A model generated the notes under the pieces. It did no database searches, was not told the DNA's origin, and was given only the letters and a program-made list of their open reading frames with translations. The position numbers and the translations under genes are program-made. 64,000 bases of DNA from an uncultured Pseudomonadota bacterium (lineage in GTDB: Bacteria > Pseudomonadota > Zetaproteobacteria > Mariprofundales > Mariprofundaceae): contig CAJXLC010000001.1 of NCBI GenBank assembly GCA_913055645.1, forward strand, positions 25,829-89,828, read 5' to 3'. Each line of letters begins with the position of its first letter. The stretch's first letter is position 1. Positions 9,158 through 18,356 of the stretch are shown piece by piece.

Positions 9158-10515
9158 TGGAAACATTACATACGGCCTTAGCCTTTATTTTTGCTATCGC
9201 ATTGCTTGTTGCAGTGCATGAATATGGTCATTTTATTGTCGCACGAAAGTTGGGTATTCATGTTGAAAAGTTCTCGATTGGTTTTGGACCTGCGCTTTTT
9301 TCATGGCGAGGTAAAGATGGCGAAGTTGAATATATTATTGCAGCGATTCCTTTAGGTGGTTATGTGAAAATGCTGGGTGAAAACCCCGATGAGCAGGGTG
9401 AGGAACAAGCAACTGAATTGTCGGATGCAGAGTTGGCGCGTGCCTATCATGTTCAGCCCATTTGGAAACGTGCATCGGTTGCGGTTGCTGGTCCGTTGTT
9501 CAATTTCATCTTTGCTATTGTTGCATATATGTTGGTGGGTTGGTTAGGACAAACCGTGATGCCTGCGGTTGTGGGTAATGTTGCACCGAGTTCGATTGCT
9601 GAGAGAGCGGGTTTGATACAGGGTGATGTGCTTAAAGCTGTCAATGCTAAACAAGTTGTATCATGGCAGCAATTTGAGGAATCACTTAAAGATACGGTTG
9701 GTGCAGAAGTAAATATTACCTATGTACGAGATGGCGCCTCATATTCAGTGAATATGCCGGTCAAAGAGTTTAAGCAAGATGCTTTGTTGGTTAACGTCGC
9801 AGAGGATGGTTTGGGACTTAGCTTAGGCACGCAGGTTTTTGTAGATTCGGTTATTCCGAATTCTCCTGCAGAGCAAGCTGGATTGATAAAAGGCGATCAA
9901 ATCACTCAATTTGATGGGCACGATATTGGCTCAACACGTGAGCTTATTCGAAGTATTCAAGAGCATACGGGGAAATCTTTGACCTTGGGCATATTGCGTG
10001 CCAATACGCATTTACAGTTAGCAGTAACACCCAAGGCTGAAAGCAATCATGGTGTGGGCAGGATGGGTGTTCATTTGATGTCCAAGCCTTTATCTGAGGC
10101 AATCATATACCGTATGGGTGTATGGGAAGGGGTATCATACGGCTTTACCCGCACAGCGGAAATGACAGTGTTAACGGTTCAAGTATTGGGTAAGATGGTT
10201 ACATCGGCGATTTCACCTGATAATTTAGGTGGACCTATTGCGATTGCGCAGTTGGCTGGGCGCACTGCAGATTTGGGAGTAGCTGCATTTATTACCTTTT
10301 TGGCGTTAATTTCTGTCAATCTTGGCGTGCTGAATTTATTGCCAATTCCTGTATTGGATGGTGGGCATTTGGTTTATTTAGCTATAGAAAAAGTGCGTGG
10401 AAAGCCATTGTCTATAGCAGTACTGGAGCGTATGCAGTTGTTAGGTGTTTTATTGATTGGTGTATTAATGATATTTGCTTTTTATAATGATTTAATGCGG
10501 TTATTTAGGGGTTAA
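9154..10515 (+). CDS. rseP: Site-2 protease RseP (membrane zinc metalloprotease)
   Basis: A 453-residue inner-membrane protease. The zinc motif HEYGH lies at residues 22-26 in the first membrane segment, and the third ligand region is LLPIPVLDGGHL near residue 400. Between them lie two PDZ-like domains (around residues 115-290), as in E. coli RseP, which cuts anti-sigma-E factor RseA and signal-peptide remnants. Whether a RseA/sigma-E system exists here cannot be told from the window. It overlaps the dxr stop and is followed by bamA after 2 bases. Confidence 0.94.
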   Translation: MMETLHTALAFIFAIALLVAVHEYGHFIVARKLGIHVEKFSIGFGPALFSWRGKDGEVEYIIAAIPLGGYVKMLGENPDEQGEEQATELSDAELARAYHVQPIWKRASVAVAGPLFNFIFAIVAYMLVGWLGQTVMPAVVGNVAPSSIAERAGLIQGDVLKAVNAKQVVSWQQFEESLKDTVGAEVNITYVRDGASYSVNMPVKEFKQDALLVNVAEDGLGLSLGTQVFVDSVIPNSPAEQAGLIKGDQITQFDGHDIGSTRELIRSIQEHTGKSLTLGILRANTHLQLAVTPKAESNHGVGRMGVHLMSKPLSEAIIYRMGVWEGVSYGFTRTAEMTVLTVQVLGKMVTSAISPDNLGGPIAIAQLAGRTADLGVAAFITFLALISVNLGVLNLLPIPVLDGGHLVYLAIEKVRGKPLSIAVLERMQLLGVLLIGVLMIFAFYNDLMRLFRG

Positions 10516-10517
10516 GA

Positions 10518-12845
10518 ATGAGAATGAAACGTGTGCAATGGCTGTTGTTGAGCCTGCTGGTCTTATTGGGGAATGCCCCTGTAGAAGCCTTAGCGAAAGG
10601 TTTGTCATCGAGTGTATTGCTTGGAAAGCCTATCAAAAGTATTGAAGTAGAAGGAAACCGCTATATTGAAAAAGCTGCTTTGTTGGCGGGGCTTAAGAGT
10701 AAGGTGGGAGATGCATTTAATCGACGGACTTTGAGTCGAGATATTCAAAAATTATATGCTTCAGGCAGCTATGCTGATTTAAAAGTGTTGGGTGAACCGC
10801 AGGGTAAGGGTGTGAAACTTATCTTTCATGTCCAAGAAAACCCTTTTATTACGGACTATCATATGGATGGTAATGAAGAAGTTACCTATAAGGATCTGAA
10901 GCATAAGCTGAAGCTAAAAGAAGGGGTGATCTTTAGTGAGGCAAAGCTACGTTCGGATATCAATACGATTCGCAAAGGTTATGTGAAAAAGGGCTATTAT
11001 CAGCTAAGAGTGAAAGCTGATAAAAAGTTACTTGCTGATGGTGGCATGAGACTAACTATGCATGTGATTGAAGGCGAAAAAACACATATTCGACAAATTC
11101 GTTTTATTGGTAATCACGCATTTTCGGATGCGGAGTTGTCAGATAAGGTATCTGCTTCTGTTTCTGGCTTAATTCCATGGTTTAGTAATAAAGATGTGAT
11201 TGATACCAAGAAATTTGCTAATGATGCGCAAATGTTGGTTGAATTTTATCAAAACCATGGTTTTCTAGACGTAAATGTGGAATCAGCACAGCTCTCATTA
11301 ACACCCGATAAGGAGTCATTTTATTTAACATTTGCTCTGCATGAAGGGCCTATTTATCATGTAAGCAAGCTTGATATTCAAGGTGATATGGTTCCTTCAC
11401 GTGAAAAATTGTTGAAAGCGATTACGATGGAAAAAGGGCAAGTATATTCTGTCAGTGATTTGCGAGATACGATTCAGGCAATGTCATTGCTTGTTGGGGA
11501 TGAAGGGTATGCGTTTAATAATGTAACCCCATTGTTTAAGCGCAATGTAAGTGACCATACGGTGGCGATTACCTTTGATGTTGAAAAAGGACGTGAAGTT
11601 TATATCGAACGCATTGAAATTGAGGGCAATAGTGAAACTGATGGTAATGTCATCCGTAGAGAAATGCGAGTGGATGAATCTCAACGTTACTCTGCAACAG
11701 GCATGCAACAGAGTAAAAAAGCACTGACGCGATTACCCATGCTGAAAGATGTTCGCGTTTCTATACCACGAGGTAGCGCTGATGATCGTGTGGATGCAAA
11801 GATTAACGTTGAAGAAGAAAAAACAGGTTCAATTACTTTTGGTATGGGTTATTCTCAGCTTCAAAAAATCATATTTCGTGTTAAAACAAGCCAAAAGAAT
11901 TTGTTCGGTAAGGGATATAGCGGTGATTTAACGGCAGATGTTGGTAAGGTAACACAAAACTTTAATGCCAGTCTTACCGATCCATATTTTATGGATACCA
12001 ATGTTGCAGCAACGATTAATCTTAACAAAACGCAAACGAAACTGAACAATACATCAGTAGTGAACCTTTATACACAAAATAACTTTGGCGGTGGTTTTAA
12101 TTTTGCTATACCAATCACCGAGCCTGTTGATTATAACATTGGTTATCAATATACCAACTCTAATTTAACCGATATTAGCTCTGCAGCATCATTCTTGTTG
12201 CGTTCTCAAGCAGGTCGGCAGACAACAAGTGAGCTCACACAGTCGCTTTCCTATGATACTCGGGATAAATTTGTTGCAACAACAAGTGGCGTTATTGACA
12301 CTGTCAGCTTAGGTGTGGCTAGTCTTGGAGGAAAAAATAGATTTTGGGAAGTTGGAGCTAGTCTAAACGGCTACTTGCCTTTAAGTGATAACTTTGTTTT
12401 GAATGGTTCTTTGGCAGGGAAAATGATTCAGGATTACTCAGGCATCAATATACCCATTTATCGACGTTACTCATTGGGTGGAATTGGTTCAATGCGTGGT
12501 TTTGATTATTATGGCATTTCTTTGCGTGATCCTACAACAGGAGACCCTCTTGGAGGAAATAAACAGTTAACAAGTTCTTTGAACCTTTTCTTTCCTATTC
12601 CGTATGTGCAAACATCGGGAGTTCGTGGTGTGGTATTTGCCGATATGGGGACGGTATGGGGCACGGAAAAGACCACGAATGTTTCGGCAAAATTAGCGAC
12701 TTCGAACATCCGTGTTTCTGCAGGGATTGGTCTTGAATGGATTTCACCAGTTGGGCCGATTACCATAGCTTGGGGTAAAGCTTTGCGTAAGAAATCTGGT
12801 GATAACCTTCGTAGTGTCCAGTTTGCTTTGGGTCGTTCATTTTAG
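10518..12845 (+). CDS. bamA: Outer-membrane protein assembly factor BamA
   Basis: A 775-residue outer-membrane insertase. The signal peptide ends near ALA (residues 1-27). Five POTRA repeats follow (the first begins IKSIEVEGNRYIEKAAL) up to about residue 430, then a 16-strand barrel. The loop-6 motif MRGF is present near residue 660 (GGIGSMRGFDYYG) and the protein ends in RSF with a terminal aromatic, as required for barrel insertion. Unlike in many proteobacteria, no skp/ompH chaperone gene lies between it and lpxD. A weak CCAG/CTGG hairpin with TTATTTTTT follows around 12880-12903. Confidence 0.96.
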   Translation: MRMKRVQWLLLSLLVLLGNAPVEALAKGLSSSVLLGKPIKSIEVEGNRYIEKAALLAGLKSKVGDAFNRRTLSRDIQKLYASGSYADLKVLGEPQGKGVKLIFHVQENPFITDYHMDGNEEVTYKDLKHKLKLKEGVIFSEAKLRSDINTIRKGYVKKGYYQLRVKADKKLLADGGMRLTMHVIEGEKTHIRQIRFIGNHAFSDAELSDKVSASVSGLIPWFSNKDVIDTKKFANDAQMLVEFYQNHGFLDVNVESAQLSLTPDKESFYLTFALHEGPIYHVSKLDIQGDMVPSREKLLKAITMEKGQVYSVSDLRDTIQAMSLLVGDEGYAFNNVTPLFKRNVSDHTVAITFDVEKGREVYIERIEIEGNSETDGNVIRREMRVDESQRYSATGMQQSKKALTRLPMLKDVRVSIPRGSADDRVDAKINVEEEKTGSITFGMGYSQLQKIIFRVKTSQKNLFGKGYSGDLTADVGKVTQNFNASLTDPYFMDTNVAATINLNKTQTKLNNTSVVNLYTQNNFGGGFNFAIPITEPVDYNIGYQYTNSNLTDISSAASFLLRSQAGRQTTSELTQSLSYDTRDKFVATTSGVIDTVSLGVASLGGKNRFWEVGASLNGYLPLSDNFVLNGSLAGKMIQDYSGINIPIYRRYSLGGIGSMRGFDYYGISLRDPTTGDPLGGNKQLTSSLNLFFPIPYVQTSGVRGVVFADMGTVWGTEKTTNVSAKLATSNIRVSAGIGLEWISPVGPITIAWGKALRKKSGDNLRSVQFALGRSF

Positions 12846-12913
12846 GTGCTTCATAGTTCATATATTCAAAGGATTGTCGCCAGTTTGCTCTGGTTATTTT
12901 TTGGAGGAGGACT

Positions 12914-13009
12914 ATGCTGCTGAAAGAAAGAATAATTATTGATACGGATTTAGCTTTGGAAGTTATTACTGATATTTTCAAGCGTCTTGAATATAAGGAA
13001 ACTTTATGA
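12914..13009 (+). CDS. Micro-protein of 31 residues between bamA and lpxD
   Basis: A very short frame begins at ATG 12914, three bases after a strong GGAGGAGG, and ends in TGA 13007-13009 overlapping the lpxD ATG as ATGA. The predicted peptide starts MLLKERIIIDTDLALEVITD and continues with a basic helix-like tail (FKRLEYKETL). It has no signal peptide and no recognised family. The strong ribosome site and the exact stop-start overlap argue that it is translated, either as a functional peptide or as a leader that couples ribosomes into lpxD. Its place is where skp/ompH usually lies. No homologue is known to me. Confidence 0.5.
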   Translation: MLLKERIIIDTDLALEVITDIFKRLEYKETL

Positions 13010-14022
13010 ATCAATCATGCCAACTCTCAGATATTATAAAGCTAGTAGATGGTTCCTTGCACGGTGTCTCTGCAGATGGGTGTGTTTCATCTTTGAATAC
13101 ACTAATCGATGCACGAAATGATGAGTTATCATTTTTATCAAATATACGGTATAAGGCTGACTTATCTGCAACCCACGCTTTAGCTGTACTTATGACTGAA
13201 TCATTATTCGACGAATTAAAGCCGAATCATTGTGGTGTTATCGTAGTGAAAGATCCTTATTTGGCTTTTGCACAAGTACAACGTTATTTTTATCCTCAAG
13301 CAAAGAGCAGTGGGATGCGCCATGAATCTGCAAGTATTGATGCATCAACAATCATCGCTGCGGATGTTGATATTGGTGCTGGTTGTGTTATTGAAGCTGA
13401 TGTTGAAATCGACTCAGGAACACGTATTGCAGCTGGATGCTTAATCGGTAAGGGAGTGAAAATAGGCAAAGATTGTCTGTTGCATGCAGGTGTTAAGGTT
13501 CAAGAAGGCTGTGTATTGTATAATCGTGTTATTTTACAAGCAGGCGCGGTTATTGGTTCAGATGGGTTTGGTTATGCTTGGAGTGGTAAAGAGCATTTGA
13601 AAATTCCGCAGGTTGGACGCGTTGTTTTACATGATGATGTAGAGATTGGTGCCAATACGTGTATTGATCGTGGTGCTTTGGGTGATACAGTTATCCAACA
13701 AGGGGTTAAATTGGATAACCTCATTCAAATTGGACATAATGTTGAAGTTGGTGCTTTGACTGTAATGGCGAGTCAGGTTGGTATTTCAGGTTCGACAACG
13801 ATTGGTAAAGGTTGCCAAATTGGTGGGCAAGTAGGAACTGCGGGACACTTGAAAGTCGGTGATGGTTGTCAATTGGCTGCGCGAACGGGCGTTGTGAGTG
13901 ATTTAGAAGAAGGGGGTATTTATGCAGGTATGCCTGCGATGCCTCATCGGCTATGGCTTAAAACATCTGCCTTAACGGCACGGTTGCCAGAAATTTGGAA
14001 AAAAACAAAAAATATAAAGTAG
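13006..14022 (+). CDS. lpxD: UDP-3-O-acylglucosamine N-acyltransferase
   Basis: A 338-residue enzyme that adds the N-linked acyl chain in the third step of lipid A synthesis. The N-terminal uridine-binding domain (about residues 1-105) is followed by left-handed beta-helix hexapeptide repeats (for example IGAGCVIEADVEI). The catalytic histidine is seen in IQIGHNVEVG (His244). AAGGA lies a few bases before its ATG, which overlaps the stop of the 31-residue frame. The C-terminal helix lies beyond residue 315. Confidence 0.95.
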   Translation: MNQSCQLSDIIKLVDGSLHGVSADGCVSSLNTLIDARNDELSFLSNIRYKADLSATHALAVLMTESLFDELKPNHCGVIVVKDPYLAFAQVQRYFYPQAKSSGMRHESASIDASTIIAADVDIGAGCVIEADVEIDSGTRIAAGCLIGKGVKIGKDCLLHAGVKVQEGCVLYNRVILQAGAVIGSDGFGYAWSGKEHLKIPQVGRVVLHDDVEIGANTCIDRGALGDTVIQQGVKLDNLIQIGHNVEVGALTVMASQVGISGSTTIGKGCQIGGQVGTAGHLKVGDGCQLAARTGVVSDLEEGGIYAGMPAMPHRLWLKTSALTARLPEIWKKTKNIK

Positions 14023-14031
14023 GTGGCTATT

Positions 14032-14478
14032 ATGTCTAGAATAAATATTGATGAAATTATGAGTTATCTTCCCCATCGGTATCCATTTTTATTGGTGGAC
14101 AAGGTATTGGCTTTTGAAGAAGGAGTTTCAATACGTGCATTGAAAAATGTTACCGTGAATGAGCCACATTTTACAGGGCATTTCCCTGATTTTCCTGTGA
14201 TGCCTGGCGTTTTAATTGTTGAAGCAATGGCTCAGGTGGGTGGTATACTGGCATTTCAATCAGAATCAAAAGATCAAGAGTTCTTGGTATATTTTACAGG
14301 TATTGATGGGGTTCGTTTCCGCAAACCTGTGCGACCAGGTGATCAATTGATCTTCGAGATGACATGTTTACGTCGCCGTGGTCATATGTGGAAATTTAAG
14401 GGTGAAGCATTTGTGGATGGTGAATTGGTTTGTTCTGGCACGTTGATGGCAACAATGATGCCAAAGGATGAGGCATGA
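14032..14478 (+). CDS. fabZ: 3-hydroxyacyl-[ACP] dehydratase FabZ
   Basis: A 148-residue hot-dog-fold enzyme that dehydrates 3-hydroxyacyl-ACP in fatty acid elongation. LPHRYPFLLVD opens the fold, His50 lies in GHFPDFPVMPG and Glu64 in LIVEAMAQ, the catalytic pair. ATG 14032 was chosen because AGGTGG lies just upstream; GTG 14023 directly abuts the lpxD stop and is less likely. It shares the 3-hydroxyacyl-ACP pool with the flanking lpxD and lpxA. Its stop overlaps the lpxA start (ATGA). Confidence 0.95.
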   Translation: MSRINIDEIMSYLPHRYPFLLVDKVLAFEEGVSIRALKNVTVNEPHFTGHFPDFPVMPGVLIVEAMAQVGGILAFQSESKDQEFLVYFTGIDGVRFRKPVRPGDQLIFEMTCLRRRGHMWKFKGEAFVDGELVCSGTLMATMMPKDEA

Positions 14479-15275
14479 GTGTTTCTATTCACCCCAGTGC
14501 GGTGGTCTCGGATAAAGCAGACTTGGGTGAGGATGTTCGTGTAGGACCATTTTGTGTCATTGATGAGCATGTTCGTGTAGGTGATGGAACAGAACTCATC
14601 TCACATGTTGTATTAAGTGGGCATACAACACTGGGAAAGAACAATCGTATTTTTCCTTTTGCGAGTTTGGGGCATGAGCCGCAAGATTTAAAGTATCATG
14701 GGGAACCTTCTGAAGTTGTGGTGGGAGATGGCAATACCATTCGTGAAAATGTAACCATTAACCCAGGCACTGAGGGTGGCGGCATGATGACGCGCATGGG
14801 GAATAATAACTTATTGATGGCATATTCACATGTGGCACATGATTGTGCGCTGGGTAATGATATTGTGATGGCAAACTGTGCGACATTGGCAGGTCATGTG
14901 CATGTGGATGATGGGGCGATTATTGGTGGTATGTCGGCTATTCATCAGTTCTTGCGCATCGGTCGTTATGCGATGATTGGTGGCATGAGCGGTATTGTAA
15001 AAGATGTGCCTCCTTTTTGTTTGACTGCGGGTGGCTACCGCCCTGGTTTGGCAGGCTTGAACCTTGTTGGTTTAAAGCGTCAAGGTTTGGGGTTAGAACG
15101 CATTCGTACGTTAAAAGAGGTGTACCGTATTCTTCTACAAAGCAATGATAGTTTGGATCAGCGCTTGTCAGAAGCAAAAGTATTGGCAGAAGGTGATGAT
15201 TTGGCTGAGCATTTGGTGGAATTTGTTAGCACATCGAAAAAAGGTTTGACTGTGCATCGTAGAGATCAATCGTAA
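14475..15275 (+). CDS. lpxA: UDP-N-acetylglucosamine O-acyltransferase
   Basis: A 266-residue enzyme for the first step of lipid A synthesis. It is built almost wholly of hexapeptide repeats (IHPSAVV, LGEDVRVGPF, and so on). The active-site segment AYSHVAHDC holds His119 and His122, aligning with E. coli His122 and catalytic His125. The C-terminal helical part (GLGLERIRTLKEVYRIL) is normal. Translation is coupled to fabZ by the ATGA overlap. Confidence 0.96.
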   Translation: MSVSIHPSAVVSDKADLGEDVRVGPFCVIDEHVRVGDGTELISHVVLSGHTTLGKNNRIFPFASLGHEPQDLKYHGEPSEVVVGDGNTIRENVTINPGTEGGGMMTRMGNNNLLMAYSHVAHDCALGNDIVMANCATLAGHVHVDDGAIIGGMSAIHQFLRIGRYAMIGGMSGIVKDVPPFCLTAGGYRPGLAGLNLVGLKRQGLGLERIRTLKEVYRILLQSNDSLDQRLSEAKVLAEGDDLAEHLVEFVSTSKKGLTVHRRDQS

Positions 15276-15281
15276 CTCCAG

Positions 15282-16103
15282 ATGACTAATAAAATTGGTC
15301 TTATTGCAGGTTATGGTGAATTTCCTCTTGAACTGACTCGTACGCTGAATGATAAAGGCTTTGAGGTGCATGTGGTTGCAGCGCGAGAAGAGACATCGCC
15401 TGAAATTGAGCAACTTGCAGCATCAGTCTGTTGGCTTCATGTGGGTAAAATTGGTGGCATGATTAAAGCTTTTCAAGCCGCTGGTGTCACGCAAGTTATC
15501 ATGGCGGGAAAAGTTCAAAAATTACATTTATTTCGCAATTTTCGACCTGATTTTGTGGCAGTAAAAGCCTTGTTAAGTCTTTCAGATCGTCGTGATGATT
15601 CGATTATGTTGAAAATCACTCAGCTTCTAACAGATGCTGGTATAACGGTGTTATCGCAAGTGAAATATGCTGGTGAGATGATTGCGCAAGAAGGTTTGTT
15701 ATTTGGCATAAAACCTTCAAAACAACAATTACAAGATATGAGTTTTGGTAGCACACAAGCCTGTGGTATTGCTAGTTTGGATATTGGGCAGACAGTAGTG
15801 GTACAAGATGGCGCAGTGTTGGCAGTGGAAGCTATTGAAGGTACGGATAAAGCCATTAAACGCGGTGGGGAATTGGGGAGTGGTAAAGCTGTGGTGGTGA
15901 AAGTTGCCAAGCCAAAACAAGATTTGCGTTTTGATGTGCCTGCCATTGGACCTGATACTTTGCATATGATGCATACTTCTGGTTGCAAGGCTTTGGCGGT
16001 GCAAGCAGGTTGTACATTATTGATTGAGCGCGCGCAATTAGAACATTTAGCTAACAAATATGATTTGTGTATTTTTGGGATAGCAGTTGAGCACCAAGGC
16101 TAA
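15282..16103 (+). CDS. lpxI: UDP-2,3-diacylglucosamine pyrophosphatase LpxI
   Basis: A 273-residue enzyme of the DUF1009/LpxI family, which makes lipid X from UDP-2,3-diacylglucosamine. It is the non-homologous replacement for LpxH. IGLIAGYGEFPLELTR is the typical start, and the C-terminal domain carries RFDVPAIGPDTL and the region with the catalytic Asp. It lies between lpxA and lpxB, where LpxI genes usually are. It overlaps lpxB by 17 bases. Confidence 0.92.
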   Translation: MTNKIGLIAGYGEFPLELTRTLNDKGFEVHVVAAREETSPEIEQLAASVCWLHVGKIGGMIKAFQAAGVTQVIMAGKVQKLHLFRNFRPDFVAVKALLSLSDRRDDSIMLKITQLLTDAGITVLSQVKYAGEMIAQEGLLFGIKPSKQQLQDMSFGSTQACGIASLDIGQTVVVQDGAVLAVEAIEGTDKAIKRGGELGSGKAVVVKVAKPKQDLRFDVPAIGPDTLHMMHTSGCKALAVQAGCTLLIERAQLEHLANKYDLCIFGIAVEHQG

Positions 16104-17253
16104 GCCAGTAAAAGTTTTTATCAGTGCTGGTGAAGCATCGGGTGATATGCATGCCGCAGGTGTTATGAAGGCACTTGAAAATCAATATAATGATATTTCT
16201 GTATCTGCCATAGCAGGACCTGCCATGCGAGAAGTAGGTTGTGAAGTATTATACCCTATGGAATCGTTGAATGTGATGGGGGTTGGTGATGTGTTAAAAG
16301 CCTTACCGCGTATTCGGCGTATTGGTAAGGATATATGTGATTGGGCTGAACATGCGCAACCTGATGTGGCTATTTTGGTGGATTTTGCAGGATTTAATAT
16401 GCGTTTGGGTGAAAAGTTACGCAAACTTGGTATTCCTGTTCTTTATTATATTGCGCCCAAGTTATGGGCTTGGGGTCACTGGCGGGTCAAACGGTTACAA
16501 CGAGCCCAAGATAGTTTGGCTTGTATTTTACCCTTTGAGCCAAAATGGTTTGCAGAGAAAAGTATTGATGCCCATTACGTTGGAAATCCCAGTGCACTGG
16601 CATGTCAGCATGGTTGGAGTCAGGAGCAATTAAAACAGAAGCTAGGCATGAGCATTGAAACACCTTTGTTGGCTTTATTGCCTGGTAGTCGCCGCAGTGA
16701 GTTGACTATACATGCAGGGCTATTGGCGAAGGTTTATGTAAGAATTAAGGAGCAGTTTCCAGCATTAGTAGCTGTAACAACGCGGGCACCAGGTGTTACT
16801 GATTTGCAGCTTAAACCCTTGTTAGATGCTGGTGTACAAGTATTAGATAGGCTTGATGATGATTATGCCTTACGTGCCGATGCAGCGATTGCTGTGTCTG
16901 GAACGGCGACTTTAGAATTAGCATTGTGGAACGTGCCTACTGTATTGGTGTATAAAAGCTCAGCATTTACTATTTGGTTGGCGCGTAAGTTGGTAGGGAC
17001 AACATGTGCTGGTTTGGCCAATATTTTATTGGATGATAAACCAGTCATGCCAGAACTTATTCAAGAGCAAGCCACATTGGATGCTATGCTGAAAGAAGTG
17101 CTGCCTTTATTGAAAAAAGAGGATGCTGCCATACAGCAACAATCTTCTTTTGATGTGCTACGCCAGCGTTTAGGGCAGAGTAACCCTAGTGAAGCTGCGG
17201 CTACTATGGCTCTTCAAATGGCTCTTCAAGGGGCAGTGAAAAAAAAATCATAA
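16087..17253 (+). CDS. lpxB: Lipid A disaccharide synthase
   Basis: A 388-residue GT19 glycosyltransferase that joins lipid X to UDP-diacylglucosamine. KVFISAGEASGDMHAAG opens the N-domain; YIAPKLWAWG, LLPGSRRSEL and SGTATLELAL are the conserved catalytic and nucleotide-binding segments. The start is TTG 16087 inside lpxI, with GGGATAG just upstream; there is no in-frame ATG before the conserved N-terminus, so a rare start and coupling to lpxI seem real. The gene ends 5 bases from the stop of the convergent pilus ATPase gene. Confidence 0.94.
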   Translation: MSTKAKPVKVFISAGEASGDMHAAGVMKALENQYNDISVSAIAGPAMREVGCEVLYPMESLNVMGVGDVLKALPRIRRIGKDICDWAEHAQPDVAILVDFAGFNMRLGEKLRKLGIPVLYYIAPKLWAWGHWRVKRLQRAQDSLACILPFEPKWFAEKSIDAHYVGNPSALACQHGWSQEQLKQKLGMSIETPLLALLPGSRRSELTIHAGLLAKVYVRIKEQFPALVAVTTRAPGVTDLQLKPLLDAGVQVLDRLDDDYALRADAAIAVSGTATLELALWNVPTVLVYKSSAFTIWLARKLVGTTCAGLANILLDDKPVMPELIQEQATLDAMLKEVLPLLKKEDAAIQQQSSFDVLRQRLGQSNPSEAAATMALQMALQGAVKKKS

Positions 17254-17258
17254 GAAAA

Positions 17259-18356
17259 TTATTCGCGTCCCATACGCATGGCAAAGTCTTCTCTATATAC
17301 CGCATTGGCAAGACCTTCTTCATATGTAATGTGATCATTTTCAATAAGTTGCTGCAAATGTTGATCAAAGGTTTGGCTGCCATAGAGGGAGCTTCCTTCT
17401 TCCATTGATTTGGGGATTTCTCTCCAGCGATTTGTATCCAAAATAAAATGCCTGACAACGGAGTTGCAAACCATAATTTCAATGGCGGCAATACGTCCTT
17501 TACCCGATTTTAAAGGGATAAGTTTTTGTACGATAATGGCACGTAGATTTTCAGACAAGCGTTCTCGAATGGCATCTTGTTCATCCAAACCAAATGCAGA
17601 CATCATGCGTTGCATGGTTCCAATCGCTGTTGTTGCATGAACAGTTGCCATAACAAGATGACCCGTTTCAGAGGCTTGTAGAGCCAATTGAATAACCTCT
17701 CGGTCACGTGCTTCACCAGCCACAATAATATCTGGTGCTTCACGAAGTGCATCATTAAGACCTTGTGAATAATTTTCAACGTCACTGCCTAATTGGCGTT
17801 GGCATACAGTGCCTTTGTGTACTGTTTTATAGTTGAATTCTATGGGGTCTTCGATGGTAATGACGTGTACAGATCTATTCGTGATCATATGATTAATCAT
17901 GGCAGCCATGGTTGTGCTTTTTCCTGATCCAGTGGCTCCAGCCATTAAAATTAAACCATTGCGGGTATTGTTGCATAAATCACAAATAACAGGGGGTAGG
18001 TGGAGTGCATCAAAGCTAGGGATTTCTTGCGGAATAATACGCGCAACAATACCAAAATTATCATGCGTACGCATGATATGAACTCGGAAATGTGCAACAT
18101 TCTCTAAAGAATATTGAAAATCTTCACTTTGAATGCTTTCAATATCAATATTACGTGGCACTTGCCGTATGAGGTGTTGTATCATTTCTTTAATAAGAGG
18201 GCGTTCTGGCGGTGTAACTTTATCAGGAGAAATGGTTACAACTGCGCCATTAATGCGCATGCGAACACGGTCATTTGTACGAATCATTAAATCCGATGCT
18301 TTGTGTTTGTGTGATGCCAATAATAAATCATCAATGACATGCCAATCGTTAGCCAT
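17259..18356 (-). CDS. Third PilT/PilU-family ATPase
   Basis: A 365-residue hexameric secretion/pilus ATPase. The N-terminal PAS-like domain holds ASDLMIR, Walker A is GATGSGKST near residue 126, the Asp box ITIEDPIEF follows, and the Walker B region reads IIVAGEARDREV. The His box is MATVHATTA. It is clearly related to the two ATPases encoded upstream but diverged, for example AGEARD in place of VGEMRD. Its ATG overlaps the stop of the preceding pilU-like gene (TAATG on the minus strand), so it belongs to the same operon. PilU2 or a PilT-like accessory motor is the likely role; which is not decidable from sequence alone. Confidence 0.85.
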   Translation of the reverse strand: MANDWHVIDDLLLASHKHKASDLMIRTNDRVRMRINGAVVTISPDKVTPPERPLIKEMIQHLIRQVPRNIDIESIQSEDFQYSLENVAHFRVHIMRTHDNFGIVARIIPQEIPSFDALHLPPVICDLCNNTRNGLILMAGATGSGKSTTMAAMINHMITNRSVHVITIEDPIEFNYKTVHKGTVCQRQLGSDVENYSQGLNDALREAPDIIVAGEARDREVIQLALQASETGHLVMATVHATTAIGTMQRMMSAFGLDEQDAIRERLSENLRAIIVQKLIPLKSGKGRIAAIEIMVCNSVVRHFILDTNRWREIPKSMEEGSSLYGSQTFDQHLQQLIENDHITYEEGLANAVYREDFAMRMGRE

